A DNA stretch of 64,000 nt from Thysanoteuthis rhombus (GCA_963457665.1 OY735212.1:55108038-55172037), one strand, 5' to 3'. Positions 13,330-25,800 are shown, counted from the first letter of the stretch. Notes: generated from the sequence alone by a model not told the origin. Made by a program: numbers and translations.

Positions 13330-13580
13330 GTCACCCATATTTGAGGCTGATCAATTGAAAAGTTAAAGAAGGGGTGATCAATGAATAAGTTACTTCTCTC
13401 GAACTTTGTTGTGTTGCGATCACCAAAAATGGTCTAAATTTAAAAAGAAATAAACCAACGCAACCCCTCAGAAAAAAAACAGGCACAACCTAGTGACCAA
13501 TTTAGCATAAACTTACATTGCATATTGAACCTCCCACTGAAATCTATTGTGTAGTGAAATTTTCAAAAAACCAAGAAAAC
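13330..13580 (-). repeat. Family A, copy 5 (partial)
   Basis: Reverse copy retaining the GGGGTGATCAATGAATAAG block (13373), the ATTTAGCATAAACTTACA block (13502) and CCTCCCACTGAAA. The 5' third is missing. Confidence 0.7.
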
Positions 13581-14637
13581 GCAGTTTCCCAACTCTTTGG
13601 GGAATGATTGTGATGATTGTCAAGTAAGGGCGGGGCAAAGTCTGGATAGTTACGTAGATAGATATCAATGTCAGAAAACATGGTTAACTTGAATTTAGCA
13701 ACAGAGATGAAACCGCTCTTTAGAAGGTAGCAGTGATTAATATTGCCAATTCATGGATTATGCATTTCTTTAAAAGATCGCTTTAAGAATGTAGCAGAAA
13801 TTTATGTTGAATTTCCTAAATTATTCTGATGGCTGATGAACTAAAACGTACATAATTTCTGATTTCGAGTTTCTTGTAGGAAATAGTAAGCTTTATTGCG
13901 AGATAGTTATTATATTGAGTTTCATGTTCATCCCAGGTAGAGAATGATAAATATATAGAGGCAGTAATTTGATTTTGCGTTGATCAAAAAAATTGGTTCA
14001 ATAACGTGACACATTTTTTGTGAATTTTTTTTTGGGGGGGGGGGTATTTTGCTATGAAACCAATTTAAAACATCCTTAGTCGTCGATTTGGTGTTACTTG
14101 CATGAAAAACTCAGTCTTATTATGTAGCGCCATTTACATTGGATTTTGTTATGGCTTCTTGTGGGGAAATCAATGAAACATATTGATTGTCTATTGATTC
14201 TGTGTTGCTTGCAAATAATATTCGATTTTCATTATAAGACAGCCTTTTCCTACTTGAGCTAAAAAATATGATTTCAGAAACTTTCATAAAGTTCTTTTTT
14301 TAGCAGGATTTTTCTCAAAATACCATGTACGTGTAGTTTTGTTTATAGAATGTAAAGATTAAAAACTAAAAATAAAATCCAATATATGGTTGTTATATTC
14401 TTTAGTGACCAGCGACAGAATTTCTCCCAGCATAAAACCATACACACCACAGATAAATATCTGTTGTTATGAAGATGTTACTTGTTTATAGAAAATAAAC
14501 AATGAAAGATAAGATACTATGAAATAATGTCTGTAGTGCGTATCTTCGTTGATGAACTAAGGGGGAATTCCACTAGGAATAGTAGCGTGAATGCCATGGA
14601 TAAATACCTGTTGTTGATAAAATTTTACTTGCCTTAT

Positions 14638-15045
14638 AGAAATTGCCAACCAAAACAGTCTGGATAGGTTTCCTCAGTTTTCAAGTTGATTTGGTTGGCT
14701 GGCTATGTACATACTACACGTACGGGCTGCAATAAATTTAGACATTTTCTCGTTATATGTAAAAAGAGACGCTCTTTGTTTTTTGAAAATTCTTTCACTA
14801 AACATGTTCTTTGTTGAAATGTTCATTAGCAGTGTGAATTCATGCTAAATTGATCGTTATTTGTGCCTAGCAGTATTCATACTTTTAAAAAAATCCAGGC
14901 GTTTTTAGGGATCATCACTCAGTAAAGGTTGAGAGACGTAACTTATTTATGGATTTTCCCCTTTTTTCCAAACATGTTGGCAAAACACTCTGACCATGTG
15001 AATCTTTCTATTGGGGTGACTCACCAGACCTGATCTGCATTTTTT
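14638..15045 (+). repeat. Family A, copy 6
   Basis: Forward copy with GCCAACCAAAACAGTC at 14644, TCAGTTTTCAAGTTGAT, GTTGGCTGGCTATGTAC, and a 3' end TCTATTGGGGTGACTCACC near 15008. It is the only forward copy between 3.8 and 16.3 kb. Confidence 0.75.
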
Positions 15046-15280
15046 TGAAAATCCAGTTTAATGGCCGTTTAGCTATGGTATGTACCTGCAACTTTTCTTA
15101 ATCTCACATATTTTCAACATAAAATTTTTTTGAACATTGAAAGTGCATAACCGAGAAAAAAAAAACGATCTGAGTAACATTTCCCACCTATGGATACATC
15201 CATACACGACAAATAATCTGGTATCATTTTGTTTTTAGAGGCATACTCGACTCTTCCCTCATATTGTTTCCCTCATATTG

Positions 15281-15670
15281 TTTCTCAGCTGTTTTGAGTC
15301 GGATTCATTGAAAACTTGAAAGAAAGGTGTCACTTGATGTGAATATATTTCACTCGAAATCAACAATTGCATTAAGATTTCATATTTTAAAAATCGATTA
15401 AAATCGATTTTCTCAGCTACTTCAAATCAGATTTATATGAAACTTGGAAGAAATGTGCCCCTTGATAGGATAAGACTTACTTATAGAGATATTTCTCTCA
15501 AGATCATGTGATCGGGCGATTATGGCGTTTAAACTTTGTTTCTCCGCTGTTTCAAGTCAGATTTACTTCAGAGTTGAAGGACAAGTGATCCTTGATATTA
15601 TGCTCTTTACCTAAAATCGCTTTCTACTCAGAGTCATGCGATTGGGCAATGATATCGTTTACACTTCATA
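15281..15670. repeat. Tandem repeat, three units of about 127-131 bp (family E)
   Basis: Units start at 15281, 15408 and 15539 with TTTCTCAGCTGTTTTGAGTC, TTTCTCAGCTACTTCAAATC and TTTCTCCGCTGTTTCAAGTC. Each then has a (G/A)GATTxAxTT segment and ends in a CCTTGAT or ACTTGAT block. Units 2 and 3 also share a 3' CATG(T/C)GAT(C/T)GGGC(G/A)AT segment. No coding potential is seen. It may be a satellite-like fragment. Confidence 0.8.
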
Positions 15671-15992
15671 GTAGACACCTCATTGATCTTTGGCTTCAGG
15701 TTTTGCATCGTTCCTCTCTGTAAAGTTACCTAGCACCTCTCAGTGTGAAATATTTCCAAAGATTATCATTAATATTTGTCAAGTAATTGTTTTGTTGGAC
15801 AACTGTATCGCTGTCATAATATTCCTTATCTTATTTGAGACGATCAGTTCAATAGTATCTCAGCCGATGCATTTTTTGGCCTCATTATAGCAGACTCTAT
15901 ACCACAAACATATCTAGATGAGTTAGACAGCCAAAAAATACATGTCAATATGTTGTGATGTGAGAAGAGTACATTGATACAGGTCGGGTAGT

Positions 15993-16340
15993 CACTCAAA
16001 AGAAACTGTCAAGTGACTTATGTCTTTTGGCAGCACGCTGCAAGGGTAGTGATCGAGTAAAAAATGGTACGAGGGATGATCAATAGATGCTGATGATTAA
16101 AAACGTCTAGATTTCCAGAAAACAAGTAAGAATGCTGCCGGACTCAAACTACGAGATCAGTCTAACATGAACTTAAAAATTGAACCCACCAACAGGGACT
16201 GATTTGTAGTGGTGGGGGTTAAAAATGTCTTGATATAATTAAGAGTAAATGTTCAAGTGTTCAGCTCTCTAGCCTCGTTCGTGCAGCTTTACGATTCATA
16301 CTTAACCAGCCAGCCAGCAGAACCAATTCGAAAATTAATA
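15993..16340 (-). repeat. Family A, copy 7
   Basis: Reverse copy beginning GTCACTCAAAAGAAACTGTC at 15991 and continuing to TTAACCAGCCAGCCAGCAGA at about 16306. The extreme 5' end is eroded. Confidence 0.75.
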
Positions 16341-16944
16341 CAATCAATGTTGGCCATTTCTGAAATAATTCGAATTTTGAGGTTGAAGAACTGTTAAATT
16401 CACAGCACATGGAGAAGACACTATTTTTTAATTGCCAAGGATATTTGAACGTATTAATGAGAATGCTTAATTCAATAATGAAGTTGTTTTTTTTTCTGAA
16501 TTGGTTTTTGAAATAATGGATACCATTTCGTCGTAATTCTACCCTGATATAATGGAAAACAAAGCTACTTTATGAAATGCAGACACCTTACAATCGTAAT
16601 GGAAGTAAATATGAATCTGAAATCAGTTAGACCAAATATCAAAAGATTTATTTAAAAACAAATGTTTCTTTCTACTATATTTTTTCATCCTGGTCTTTTG
16701 TTGTTTTTTTTTTATTGCAGTTTACTCAGACTGTCAATCTATGGCCTCTTTTGATTCTTCCTTTCTCCCCCCCCCCACCATATAAAAGGAAATGACTGTT
16801 GCTCTGTAAGCCTAGGTGAATTTTCAGGTATGGGGACATCTTATAATCCAAGAGTGAGTCAACGTCATATTTCCCACCGACGTCACATTTAGAAACCGCG
16901 CCCAGAATTCACCCTAGAATCACTCTAATATCATTGCTATTACA

Positions 16945-17115
16945 TTAGTGCAGGCCAATGTTATCAATGATTAGAAATCAATTTGGGTTTCTCTCTGTTT
17001 TCTATTTGGTCTGTTGGCTGGCTATGTGTATATGTATGTATCACGTGTATAAGCCGTATTCACGGAGCTAATAGTCACATGACATTTTCTATTGAGTGAT
17101 TAACTAGACCTGTCT
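16945..17115 (+). repeat. Family A, copy 8 (internally deleted)
   Basis: The 5' part (GTTGGCTGGCTATGTG, TATCACGTGTATAAGCC) joins directly to the 3' end (TTTCTATTGAGTGATTAACT), leaving about 170 bp. The retained ends with lost interior resemble the internal deletions common in non-autonomous DNA elements. Confidence 0.7.
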
Positions 17116-17371
17116 CTTACTAGTATATTCTTCCATCCTGGTTTTCAGTTGCTTTCACTTGCAACTCAAACAGACCGTCAATTTACGACTTTTGTTTGTT
17201 TGTTTTTTTGTCCGTACATCTTCTTCGTCTCTTCTGTCTCTATTTTCTTTTTCTTCCTGACACCATCTTTTCTTCCTTTGTTTACACAGAAGAGATATTC
17301 TTTTACTTTCCCATTTTTTGTCTTGGTATAATCCTTTTCATTTCTCTCTCCTTCGTCTCAGCCCCTTTCAT

Positions 17372-17692
17372 TTCTTCTTCTTCTTCTTCTTCTTCTTCTT
17401 CTTCTTCTTCTTCTTCTTCTTCTTCTTCTTCTTCTTCTTCTTCTTCTTCTTTTCGTTCTTCTTCTTTTCGTTTTTTTTCTTCTTCTTCGTCTTTTTGTTG
17501 TTGTTGCTATTCTTCTTCTTTTCGTTCTTCTTCTTCTTTTCGTTCTTCTTCTTCTTTTTGTTGTTCTTCTTCTTTTCGTTGTTCTTCTTCTTTTCGTTCT
17601 TCTTCTTCGTCTTTTTATTGTTGTTGTTGTTGTTGTTGTTGATGTTCTTCTTCTTCTTCTTCTTCTTCTTCTTTTTCTTCTTCTTTAGCCCT
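17372..17692. repeat. (TTC)n microsatellite, pure then imperfect
   Basis: About 26 uninterrupted TTC units (17372-17450) are followed by a degenerate zone with TTTTCG and TTG interruptions to 17692. Open frames in all phases are low-complexity artefacts. Confidence 0.95.
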
Positions 17693-17939
17693 GCCCTGAT
17701 GTTTCGTTTTGAATCAAACATAAAGCGAACCCAATCATTCAAAAGCAACCCACATGGCAATCCTCGACCCCGACATTTTTCTTTTGAGCATCAAACACTT
17801 TCTTTTCTTATCCTCATCTTGTGGGCCGTCAAAAATAATCACAGGTTGGGCTGTAGTTATTCTCAATCAAACACCAGCCTAAAAGAATGATCGATCGAAA
17901 CGAAAAATCTAGTCGATTCCAGTGAAAGAAAAGAATGAA

Positions 17940-18090
17940 GTGAAAGAATGATAGTTTCCAGCCAAGCCTCCGTTTTTTCTCCACGGGAATATGACGTCAC
18001 GACAAGAAGCATCTGTGTTCGGTCAGGCCGAATCCCCGCCTCTGATGAAAGAGTCGCTCGCCCGGCCATCATCATTGGTGAGTTGTCATT
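17940..18090 (+). promoter_or_regulatory. Promoter-like patch: CRE motif and downstream splice-donor-like site
   Basis: A less AT-rich stretch holds a perfect palindromic CRE core TGACGTCA at 17992-17999. About 80 bp downstream is ATTGGTGAGT (GT at 18078), a strong donor-like sequence. Between them lies CG-containing sequence (CGAATCCCCGCC, CGCTCGCCCGGCC). The arrangement would fit a short untranslated first exon on +. No downstream acceptor or exon was identified, so this is a hypothesis. Confidence 0.3.
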
Positions 18091-18651
18091 TGCAGAAAGT
18101 CCGGCTGCTAAAGACAAGTGGGCTTTTGAAGCAGACCAACAGTGTCGAAAATGATGTGAAAGTGGGGAAGGGAAAGATCCAGTGCATATTGTACATTAGA
18201 GAAGGTTCTGGTTCGATCTTTCTCTGCTTGTCCTCTCTGATTCATCGAATGTGAGAACAAGCAGTGATATCCTTGGGCAGAAGGGGCTATAGATGACAGA
18301 AGAACAGATCTGTGAGCGCGTGAATGAAAGAAAACGGTGACAAAGACACGGAATTCAATTGAAACACGTGCCTTGCTTTTGTGATCGGAGTAGATGCGTA
18401 ATAACCAATGCCACGAGTGATCAGTGTTGGAGTCCACACACAAATCAACGAGTCCAGATGTTGGATTTTAAAGCTATCAGGACCTTCATACTTTGAAAAT
18501 TGGAGCAGCACAATCTTCCTATCCCCCTCCGCCAGCCTAAAACTCTATTAAACAAGGTTTAGTCATTATTTTGATATGTTCAAACATTCATTTGTACATC
18601 GATGAATAGGTACATAAGTACACAAACCTATTACCTTTGTGCTTCGATTAT

Positions 18652-18662
18652 CTGTCTGTCTG

Positions 18663-18732
<70 letters not shown>
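18652..18732. repeat. (TC)n(TA)n compound microsatellite
   Basis: TCTG/TC repeats pass directly into a TA tract. Confidence 0.95.
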
Positions 18733-18733
<1 letters not shown>

Positions 18734-18829
18734 AGTGACTGACCAACGAGGCAAGGAAATCGATGATTGATTTTCCTAAATGACAACTTCGGTCTTCAAG
18801 TTGTAAATACGACGCAGCAAATGATCAAG

Positions 18830-19400
18830 AGGACGAGATAGGATGATTCCTAACATGAGATGTATCCTTTAATCTCGACATCTTCAGACACATGCGTTTC
18901 GCTCTATCCAACAATCCTAGATTGATCATTATTTTTGACGATTCGAGGAAATTGAAAAAATAATTTTGAAATTTGTCGAATCGAAAGCTGAATCTTTCGT
19001 TCATAACAGGATACACGATCCAGCTTAAATGCCGTGTAGAGAAAAAGAAAGCAAGGAAAATGTTTTGATATCCGGATAATGATGTTCTAGATTTTATATG
19101 AATAAAACATTTTGTCAAAATATATCGGGGAATTTTGCATCATCTTCACAGGACAGAAAGCACTCTTTTAGTTGAAAGGTGGTGAAAAGTCATAGAAAAT
19201 TTGATGGTTGACTAATGATGCTATGAATTTACATGAATAAGATCTTACATCAATAAAATAGGATGATCACATGATAAGATGCATAATTCAGCCGAGACTA
19301 ATCATTGAAAGCCAGGGGGAAAGAACTTTGATGACTGTATAATGATGCGATAATTCTATAGATTTATAAACTAAGCGCCCATAAATTGGACTCCAACGCA
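18830..19400. repeat. Diverged direct repeats
   Basis: TAGGATGATTCCTAACATGA (18839) and TAGGATGATCACATGATAAG (19260) start similar blocks, each with a following GATGxATxxTT segment and an AATCTCGACA / AGCCGAGACT-like piece. A second motif (TAATGATG(T/C)T...TATATGAATAA / TACATGAATAA) also recurs. The repeats are diverged and boundaries are uncertain. Confidence 0.4.
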
Positions 19401-19922
19401 TTATTGTAGTATAACAACAAATCTGTAAGTATTACAAAACCTTCAATGAAATTTATCAAACACTTCATTATGTAGTAACAGTTCAATTTATATCAAAGAG
19501 TTGGGTTGGTTTTCTGAACAAGAACAGCTGAAGTCGTAGCCAGCATAAAGGCGCTATTTATAGTTCACTGTATGAAGAAGAAATAATCAATGAGACAACT
19601 ACGTTGGGAGAAACTGCAAATAGTGCAGATCCGTCACCAGATTGATTCTGTGAGTAGATCTCTGTTTTGTCCCAATAAGAACTTCTGTCAGAAATATGCT
19701 GTAAACCTTTACATCAACTTGTATTTTGTTGGATTTTCGCTATAATGGCTGACATGGTTGAGTATTTACCAACCAGCGCCAGAGCCATTGTGTTCATGTC
19801 TACTTAAATTAAGATCTTGTATGTTGAATTTCAAAGCAGTTCTGTCGTCCTTACAAGAAAGATTAGCGATTTCATATCAGGTTTTGCACCAGATACAGCA
19901 TAGATTAATAAACATCCAAATA

Positions 19923-20190
19923 TTGGGTTAGCCAAAAAGTTCTATTTTTTCGTTAGATGGCATGAAGGCCTTCACCTCATTCAAAAACATCGCTTTTGAA
20001 TATATTGTGACAGCTCTGCTGGTTGGTCGAACAGTCAAGCAACCGTTTAAGACGACTTTTGCTTCGCTGACCAACGAACATGAAGCTCACAAACCAGTCC
20101 AGGCATTTGTAAGACCGGGTCAATGCATCAAGTACCATCTTCGTTTGACCTACATTCCTGATTCAAGCCCGCAATATCTATCCTATTAGC
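19923..20190 (+). mobile_element. Mariner-like element fragment (5' end)
   Basis: After TA (19921-19922) comes TTGGGTTAGCCAAAAAGTTC, matching a second mariner terminal repeat type (usual form TTGGGTTGGCCAAAAAGTTC). A TTGTGACAGCT block then lies at about 20006, as in the 5' untranslated part of such elements. The 75-codon open stretch 19962-20189 has no transposase motif. The 3' end is not found. Confidence 0.65.
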
Positions 20191-22020
20191 ACAGTTTGCT
20201 TGTTCCTCTCATTTTCCTTTAACCTAATATCGTTACATTTGTAAGATATTTACTAGATTAAGCCTTATTCGGGATAATGTTACAAGTAACGATTCAACCC
20301 ACAAGAGCAACGAAGGGGAACGTGCAGCCTCAAAGCCGCATCTGGCCTTATAAAACATCATGTACGGCCTCCTGCAGACGTAAAATCCTAATGCTTCCTC
20401 ACATAAATCAATCCCAAGAAAGCCATTGCGATGAGTGTCGTTTTAATTGCATCTAATAATTAAATTAGGACATGATACACTATTGGAATGTTTGCAACTT
20501 CAGATTTTGCTGTAAATTTACCAACATTTTTTGAAGTGTGGAATTATTTGAAAACATTAAATTTCAGACAATTTAAACCCGAGAAGGTTCTCCACCCATG
20601 TCTAAAGTGTTATGGTCTTGATGAACAGCCTAACCTTTTTTTACAAACCTCGACTTAATGTGACAGAAGGCCTCGCGTAGGAACAACGATGAAGATTATA
20701 AAGGTTATAAAGGCCAGGGATATTGGTTTGCTAAGCACTGCTCCTCAGTATGTGCGTTTTATTCAGATTCCTTCAAAAATAAATAATGAAATTATTGAAT
20801 TAAATTGGTGGAGATATTTACATCTCTTAACATTGCTAGGGATAAAGAAATAAATATATCAAGCAGGTCATTGGTAGGGTGGATCTCAAGGCAAGCCGTG
20901 AATTGCCACAGAAACAACGTTTTCATCAATTAAGTCTGTAAATGTTTCAAGTGTAGTCGCTGTCCAGAAGGACAAAACCTAAGGGAATCACATGCCATTC
21001 ATTAGAATATTTTCTTGATCGCTTATTCCTCTTGATGGTTGCTACCATTGGAAAATGAATGTAAATAGAGCTGGCAAACGTCTCGAGCCTCTCTACGACA
21101 TTGCAGACGACAGTGCCGGCCACACAGCGCAATTCTCGACACGATTTGTGCATCACTGCGATATCGCGCGTTTACGCTGCTAGGAAACTCTTGCCACGTG
21201 AGTGTTTGCCGAGCGATCTGCGGAAGTCAAGAGATCGGAAATAGTCGGATAAAATATTAGTCACTATTGACATAACTTCTTTCTTTCCTTTCTTTCTTTT
21301 CTTTGTGTATTTTTTTTAATCAATTTTCGTCCCATTCTCCCTTTTACTTTCTTTCTTTCTCTTTTGTTTCTTCCTTTATTCCTTTCCTTCCTTTTTTTCC
21401 CCTTCATTTCATCTAATTGCAGTCCAATTCAGTACTTGACTTTGTTTTTGTACCGTAACGACAGATACCGAAAACAACAACAACAATAACAATCTTCATC
21501 TAATTCAGGGAGGTAAACTCTTCACAGTTTATCTATCCCGTCAGGTCAAACCAAACTAAAGTATAACATTATTATTTGAAATGATGGCCAAAAGATTGTT
21601 GGGTGGTTTTCATACAAACTGAGCTAAATTGGTAAGTTTTAGATATCAACAAAATTTTGTGATAGAAATATGCAAGGGTTTCTTTCATTCTTATAGATAG
21701 ATTCATTAATAAAAATTGATACTTCCCTACATTGATTGGTAATACCAACTGAATGATCAGTAAAGAGCTCTCACCGACTAAGCCAAGCTGACTAGTCTCA
21801 CATTTCTACCAAAATTCCTGTTACAAATACGTATTCTAATACGTAAATGCATTTGTATTCTATAAAACTTTGAAAAATAATAATATATACAGTACAAAAG
21901 TCGAAGTAATCATATTCATATTTGGTTGGAATAGATATTAAAGAAGAGTCTGACATTGAAGTCCCTTGTGTTTCTTTCTTTCCTTTTTTCTTCCTTTCTT
22001 TCTTCGTCATTTCTTTCTTT
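20190..22020. other. No recognised gene; one GC-richer patch at 20940-21240
   Basis: The patch has CG dinucleotides, an E-box CACGTG at 21195-21200 and, on -, a short open frame (20947-21156) beginning MMHKSCRELRCVAGTVVC without family resemblance. Elsewhere are T-rich imperfect (CTTT)n stretches near 21275-21400. Nothing can be named. Confidence 0.35.
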
Positions 22021-22027
22021 CTGAAAT

Positions 22028-22385
22028 CGTCAATCAGAACTGACACCAAATCAGTCAACATAGGTTTCTCTCGGTTTTAAAAGTTGTCTTGTTAACTATT
22101 TATATATCAAGTGTACCGGTGGCACTTATGTAGCATGAGGGTTGAAAATTCAAACATTTACTCTTTCCTATGTATAGGAAGAAAAATCTTTTTTCGAAAA
22201 ATCTACTCCGAATGTATATCCGTTGGAGGGCTCAAAATCCAATGAAAGTTATTGCTAAATTGATCACTTATTTAGTGCCCGCTTGTTTTTGAAAATGCAG
22301 ACCTTTTTAGTGATCACTACCAAAAAATAAGAGAAAGAATAGATTAAGTGATCACCCACAACATGGCGTTGATTAGTTGATAGTT
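22028..22385 (+). repeat. Family A, copy 9
   Basis: Forward copy with GTCAATCAGAACTGACACC at 22029, GTCAACATAGGTTTCTCTC, TTGAAAATTCAAACATTTAC, and a degraded 3' end around ATCACCCACAACATGGC. Confidence 0.7.
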
Positions 22386-22389
22386 TTAA

Positions 22390-25320
22390 TCGAGTTTTTT
22401 TTTTTTCTCAATCCACAACATGCTAAAATCTTCAGGGATGCCTAGCCCCAAAACAGTGCTTTGTAAGCTAATCACATGGTACATTACTTTTTTTAGTGTC
22501 TTTGATTCTCCCCGGGTACCCAGTGCTTCTGGCCTTTTACCTTCCTCCCCAAACACAATACTTAGCGAGCTTATCTTTTTGACTAATTTGCCAGTGTAGG
22601 GATTTCGATCCACACCAGTAGCCCCAATACTATGGTCTTATGTTAGAACATTCTAAAATCATGATTTCCAGTGCCGATTCTCATAGATGTTAGGCACCGA
22701 AGATATATTCTGAAATTTCTAGATGGGTCATTATCATTCCAGGCCAAGAGATTTCCATATTATTGATCTCATCAATCTTATGCCACCTCATTGCTTTAGC
22801 CGATTCATTTTCCAGACTTCTCCGGGAGTACAGTCACTATGGGTACAGGGTGATTTTCTCTGTAATGTAAACCTAATTATTCATATACCAACCCCAGAAG
22901 CAAAACCTGACACATGGATCTTTCTTTTTTTCAGTATGAGAGCATCTCTACTTGATCAGTCAGACAGATCAAGAGACTCAGATCTTCAGAAGTAACGTGG
23001 GGAAACTGAACTTTGTTAGGTACAGGTGGGGGGAGGTTCAATGATTTGCTTTAATTTTTGTTTCCACCACTTGATGGCGTCACTGTTAGCCCCATTTTCA
23101 GCTGGAATATTTGGCCATTTTCTGCTAAGTTCGAGTCAGATGTCTTTCAATGCTTTGTATGAAAAACGTTTTTTTTTTTAACCTGGTAAATAACTTTGTC
23201 AAACAAGTGTGTAGTTGATGCTTTATTGCGCGATTGAGGATAGCCTTGTCTATGTTTATGAAAAGTAGAGATGAAAAGTCTCTATGCAACATTTCAATCA
23301 TTCTGAACTTTTAGCTGGAACCAGTTTTGTAGTCAGTTTTTTTCAATCTGATTAACATTTGATTAAATCTTTAATCATCCTTTACCATTTGCTTGTTTTT
23401 CTATCAATCGATTTTATGCATTGCATATCTTGTAATCTGACCTTTTGTTAATCCGACCAACAATGATCAAAATGTTTTATTCACATGTAATACTCGTCTT
23501 GTTTTTCTACGAATCCATTCTAAAAGCACAAGTCTTTTCAAACAATCATTTTTTTTAATATAGTTAAAATTTGATCAATCGTTTTATCAACTTTTAATTT
23601 TTGCTTGGCTTTCTTTTTTGTTATTAAAAAAAAATATCTGAAATAAGTAAAATAAGTAAAACTTTGACATGTAAAATAATAGGTGTTTGGTTTAGTTCCT
23701 CTCGCCGAATTTCACTTAGTGTAATCTTGTTATTCGACTGGAGATGTCTATCATGTGTGTCAAAACTAGAAAACGTGAATGTCTAATTTGATAAGAACAG
23801 TATATGCCTGAATGAGTAACCAATTCTAATTTCTGAGATGGAGTATTATTGTTATTACTTTTTGACTGGTCTTTCTTCTTTATTTTGCATTTCATGTTGC
23901 CGAATTAATATATAATAATCGATCTAAACCTCGCAATAAAAGTCAACACAAACGAGATGAAAGGAAAACCGTTCAAAATGTATAACTGATCAATATTTTT
24001 TACTTTTAAAAGCTCGAAATTGTTACAATACATCGGCAGCATAAAAGTGTCATCAATTGAAATTTTTAGAGATATTTCCTTTATAGGATGCAAAGAAGTA
24101 ATTACCAACAATTTCTGACAGGAAGAGTCTGAGATAAGTTACAAACATCAAACGAATCGGTCAGAAAATATAAAAATCAGTCAGAAATCATCAAAGATAA
24201 AATTTGGGAATTCTAAAGAAAATTGGGATAATATTTCATGAAAGTATCTACAGAAATTTGGGAAAATATGTGTTGTCTCCAGAATTCTATGACATTGTAA
24301 AAAAACTGACAACAATAGGGAGAAAAAAAAGGATAGAAAAAAATTAAGGCGAAATGCCAAAAAGACAAATAGAAAAAAAAACGACAAAGAAAGCAGAAAT
24401 GAGAAATGGAACAAGAAAGAGGACTCTCTGTTAAAAACCTGAGACGTTGTACATACAATTTTTGACAGCATCTAACAACATTTGTCAACATTTGTTTCTG
24501 TAATGAAATTATTTCTTTCCAACTGAGTTTTCAAGTTGATCCTTGTTAAAAGTCATGCAATAATCATTGCATGAAAAAAAGGAAAAAAATACAAAAACTA
24601 ATACTTCAGTCATAAACACAGTATAGCCTGTTTCCTTTCTTTCTGTCGTGTAATTCCTTTACTCATTCTGAGAATTGACTTTTAAAAAATGAATCATATG
24701 ATGAAGTGTGATGCTAAAAAGTAAGCTGTATTCCTCTTTCTCTAACCTTTCTCTATCATATCTTTATGTCTCTACCAACGGTTTCTCTTATTATCCCCTT
24801 CATCAAGATAACACCTTGCTTTTTTTTGTTGAGAACGCTGTCTATTTCTCTTCAATCTCTCTGTTTCTCTCCCTCCATTTCATTCTCTTTTGATCACTTA
24901 ATACCTTACAAATGCGGTTAACCAATTCAAATCTGGTCTTGTCATGGAATTTCTACCGTTCTCGGAATTGTTGACTAACGTCGCAGTGAAAAAAAAAAGA
25001 CAACTTTCGTCAGAATAATATAATGTTATCACTGATCGTCCTGCTTACGAACTGCCAAAAATGACAGGTACTCAGTGGAATAGGAATACATGGTTGAAGA
25101 TTGTATTGATTGGTCAGAACATGCAGCTGTAAGTATCACGTGATGTGGACAGCTTCTTTTCAGGTTTTTTTTCTCTCAAATTGCTAAAGAAAACTGTTCC
25201 TGGTTGTTATTTCCCAGGCCTGTTCACCTTAGCTGATGCAGCTCAGTGGTTGATTTAAGGGCGGTGCATGCTTACCATAGTTTCGCTATGTTTGTCACAA
25301 GACTACAGCAGTGTGATAAA
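22390..25320. other. No recognised gene or repeat
   Basis: AT-rich sequence with only chance open frames. The 22440-23030 stretch is slightly less AT-rich and contains a 90-codon open frame (22723-22995) with no recognisable motif. Confidence 0.4.
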
Positions 25321-25800
25321 AAAAATGAAAATTGAACTATCATGGCTGATAAATCATCAATGTCATTGGACATAGAACTCCCCAATGATTTGTCAGACCT
25401 CTTTATCATCGACGTCGTGGAACCAGTACTTTCTGAACTTGTTTAGCTCGTTGTACTATCTTATTTTCTGTCAACCAGTATTTTGCATATCATTTCTGGG
25501 GATCTGCATTATTTCTCGTGATGTGCATCGATAGTCTAACAGTATTGCAGTATGACCATCCCATTGTCATCTAAGTTTCGTAATGATTTCTATAATATCT
25601 TTGGCTCCCGTTTTTTCTATAATATATTATGCTGTCTTGTAAACTTCTCTTTGCTAGTTGGATGATTATCAGATTGAGGGAGAATCTTTTAGTGAGGTTG
25701 CATATTTCAGCTCAAAATAGGCTATCAGGAAGACGCATTAATAATATAATCTCCTTTTAGGGTTTTTCGTTCTTAAAAATTGAGCTTGCTCTATCGAAAT
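25320..25800 (-). pseudogene. RTE-like LINE 3' remnant, copy 1
   Basis: Nucleotide similarity by eye to the minus-strand remnants at 26.0, 52.0 and 54.4 kb. Shared items are a TTTTCTGTCAACCAGTATTTTGC-type box (about 25468), a CATCCCATTG region and TATTATGCTGTCTTGTAAAC. The frames are heavily damaged. Translation resembles the same RT thumb region only in fragments. Confidence 0.55.

Larger units (their letters stand above)
12480..14260. repeat. Decayed segmental array containing family A and family G blocks
   Basis: Two pairs of similar blocks are visible. The TTTGGTGTTTCTTGCAAA-type block with the following GTGTTGCTTGCAAATAA segment appears at about 12495-12650 and 14080-14250. The TCTTTAAAAGTCGCTTTTA block with TTATGTTGAATTTCCC recurs at 13130-13245 and 13775-13890, about 645 bp apart. 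Family A copies 4 and 5 lie between them. This looks like an old local duplication of a composite unit. Confidence 0.55.

Noticed and set aside
17196-17890. Frames of 130-190 codons rich in S, F or K
   Set aside because: Translations of the TTC tract in different phases.
20290-20400. Possible hAT-type repeat (GCCTCAAAGCCGCATCTGGCC)
   Set aside because: Only a short resemblance to hAT-derived repeats. No terminal inverted repeats or 8-bp target duplication were found.
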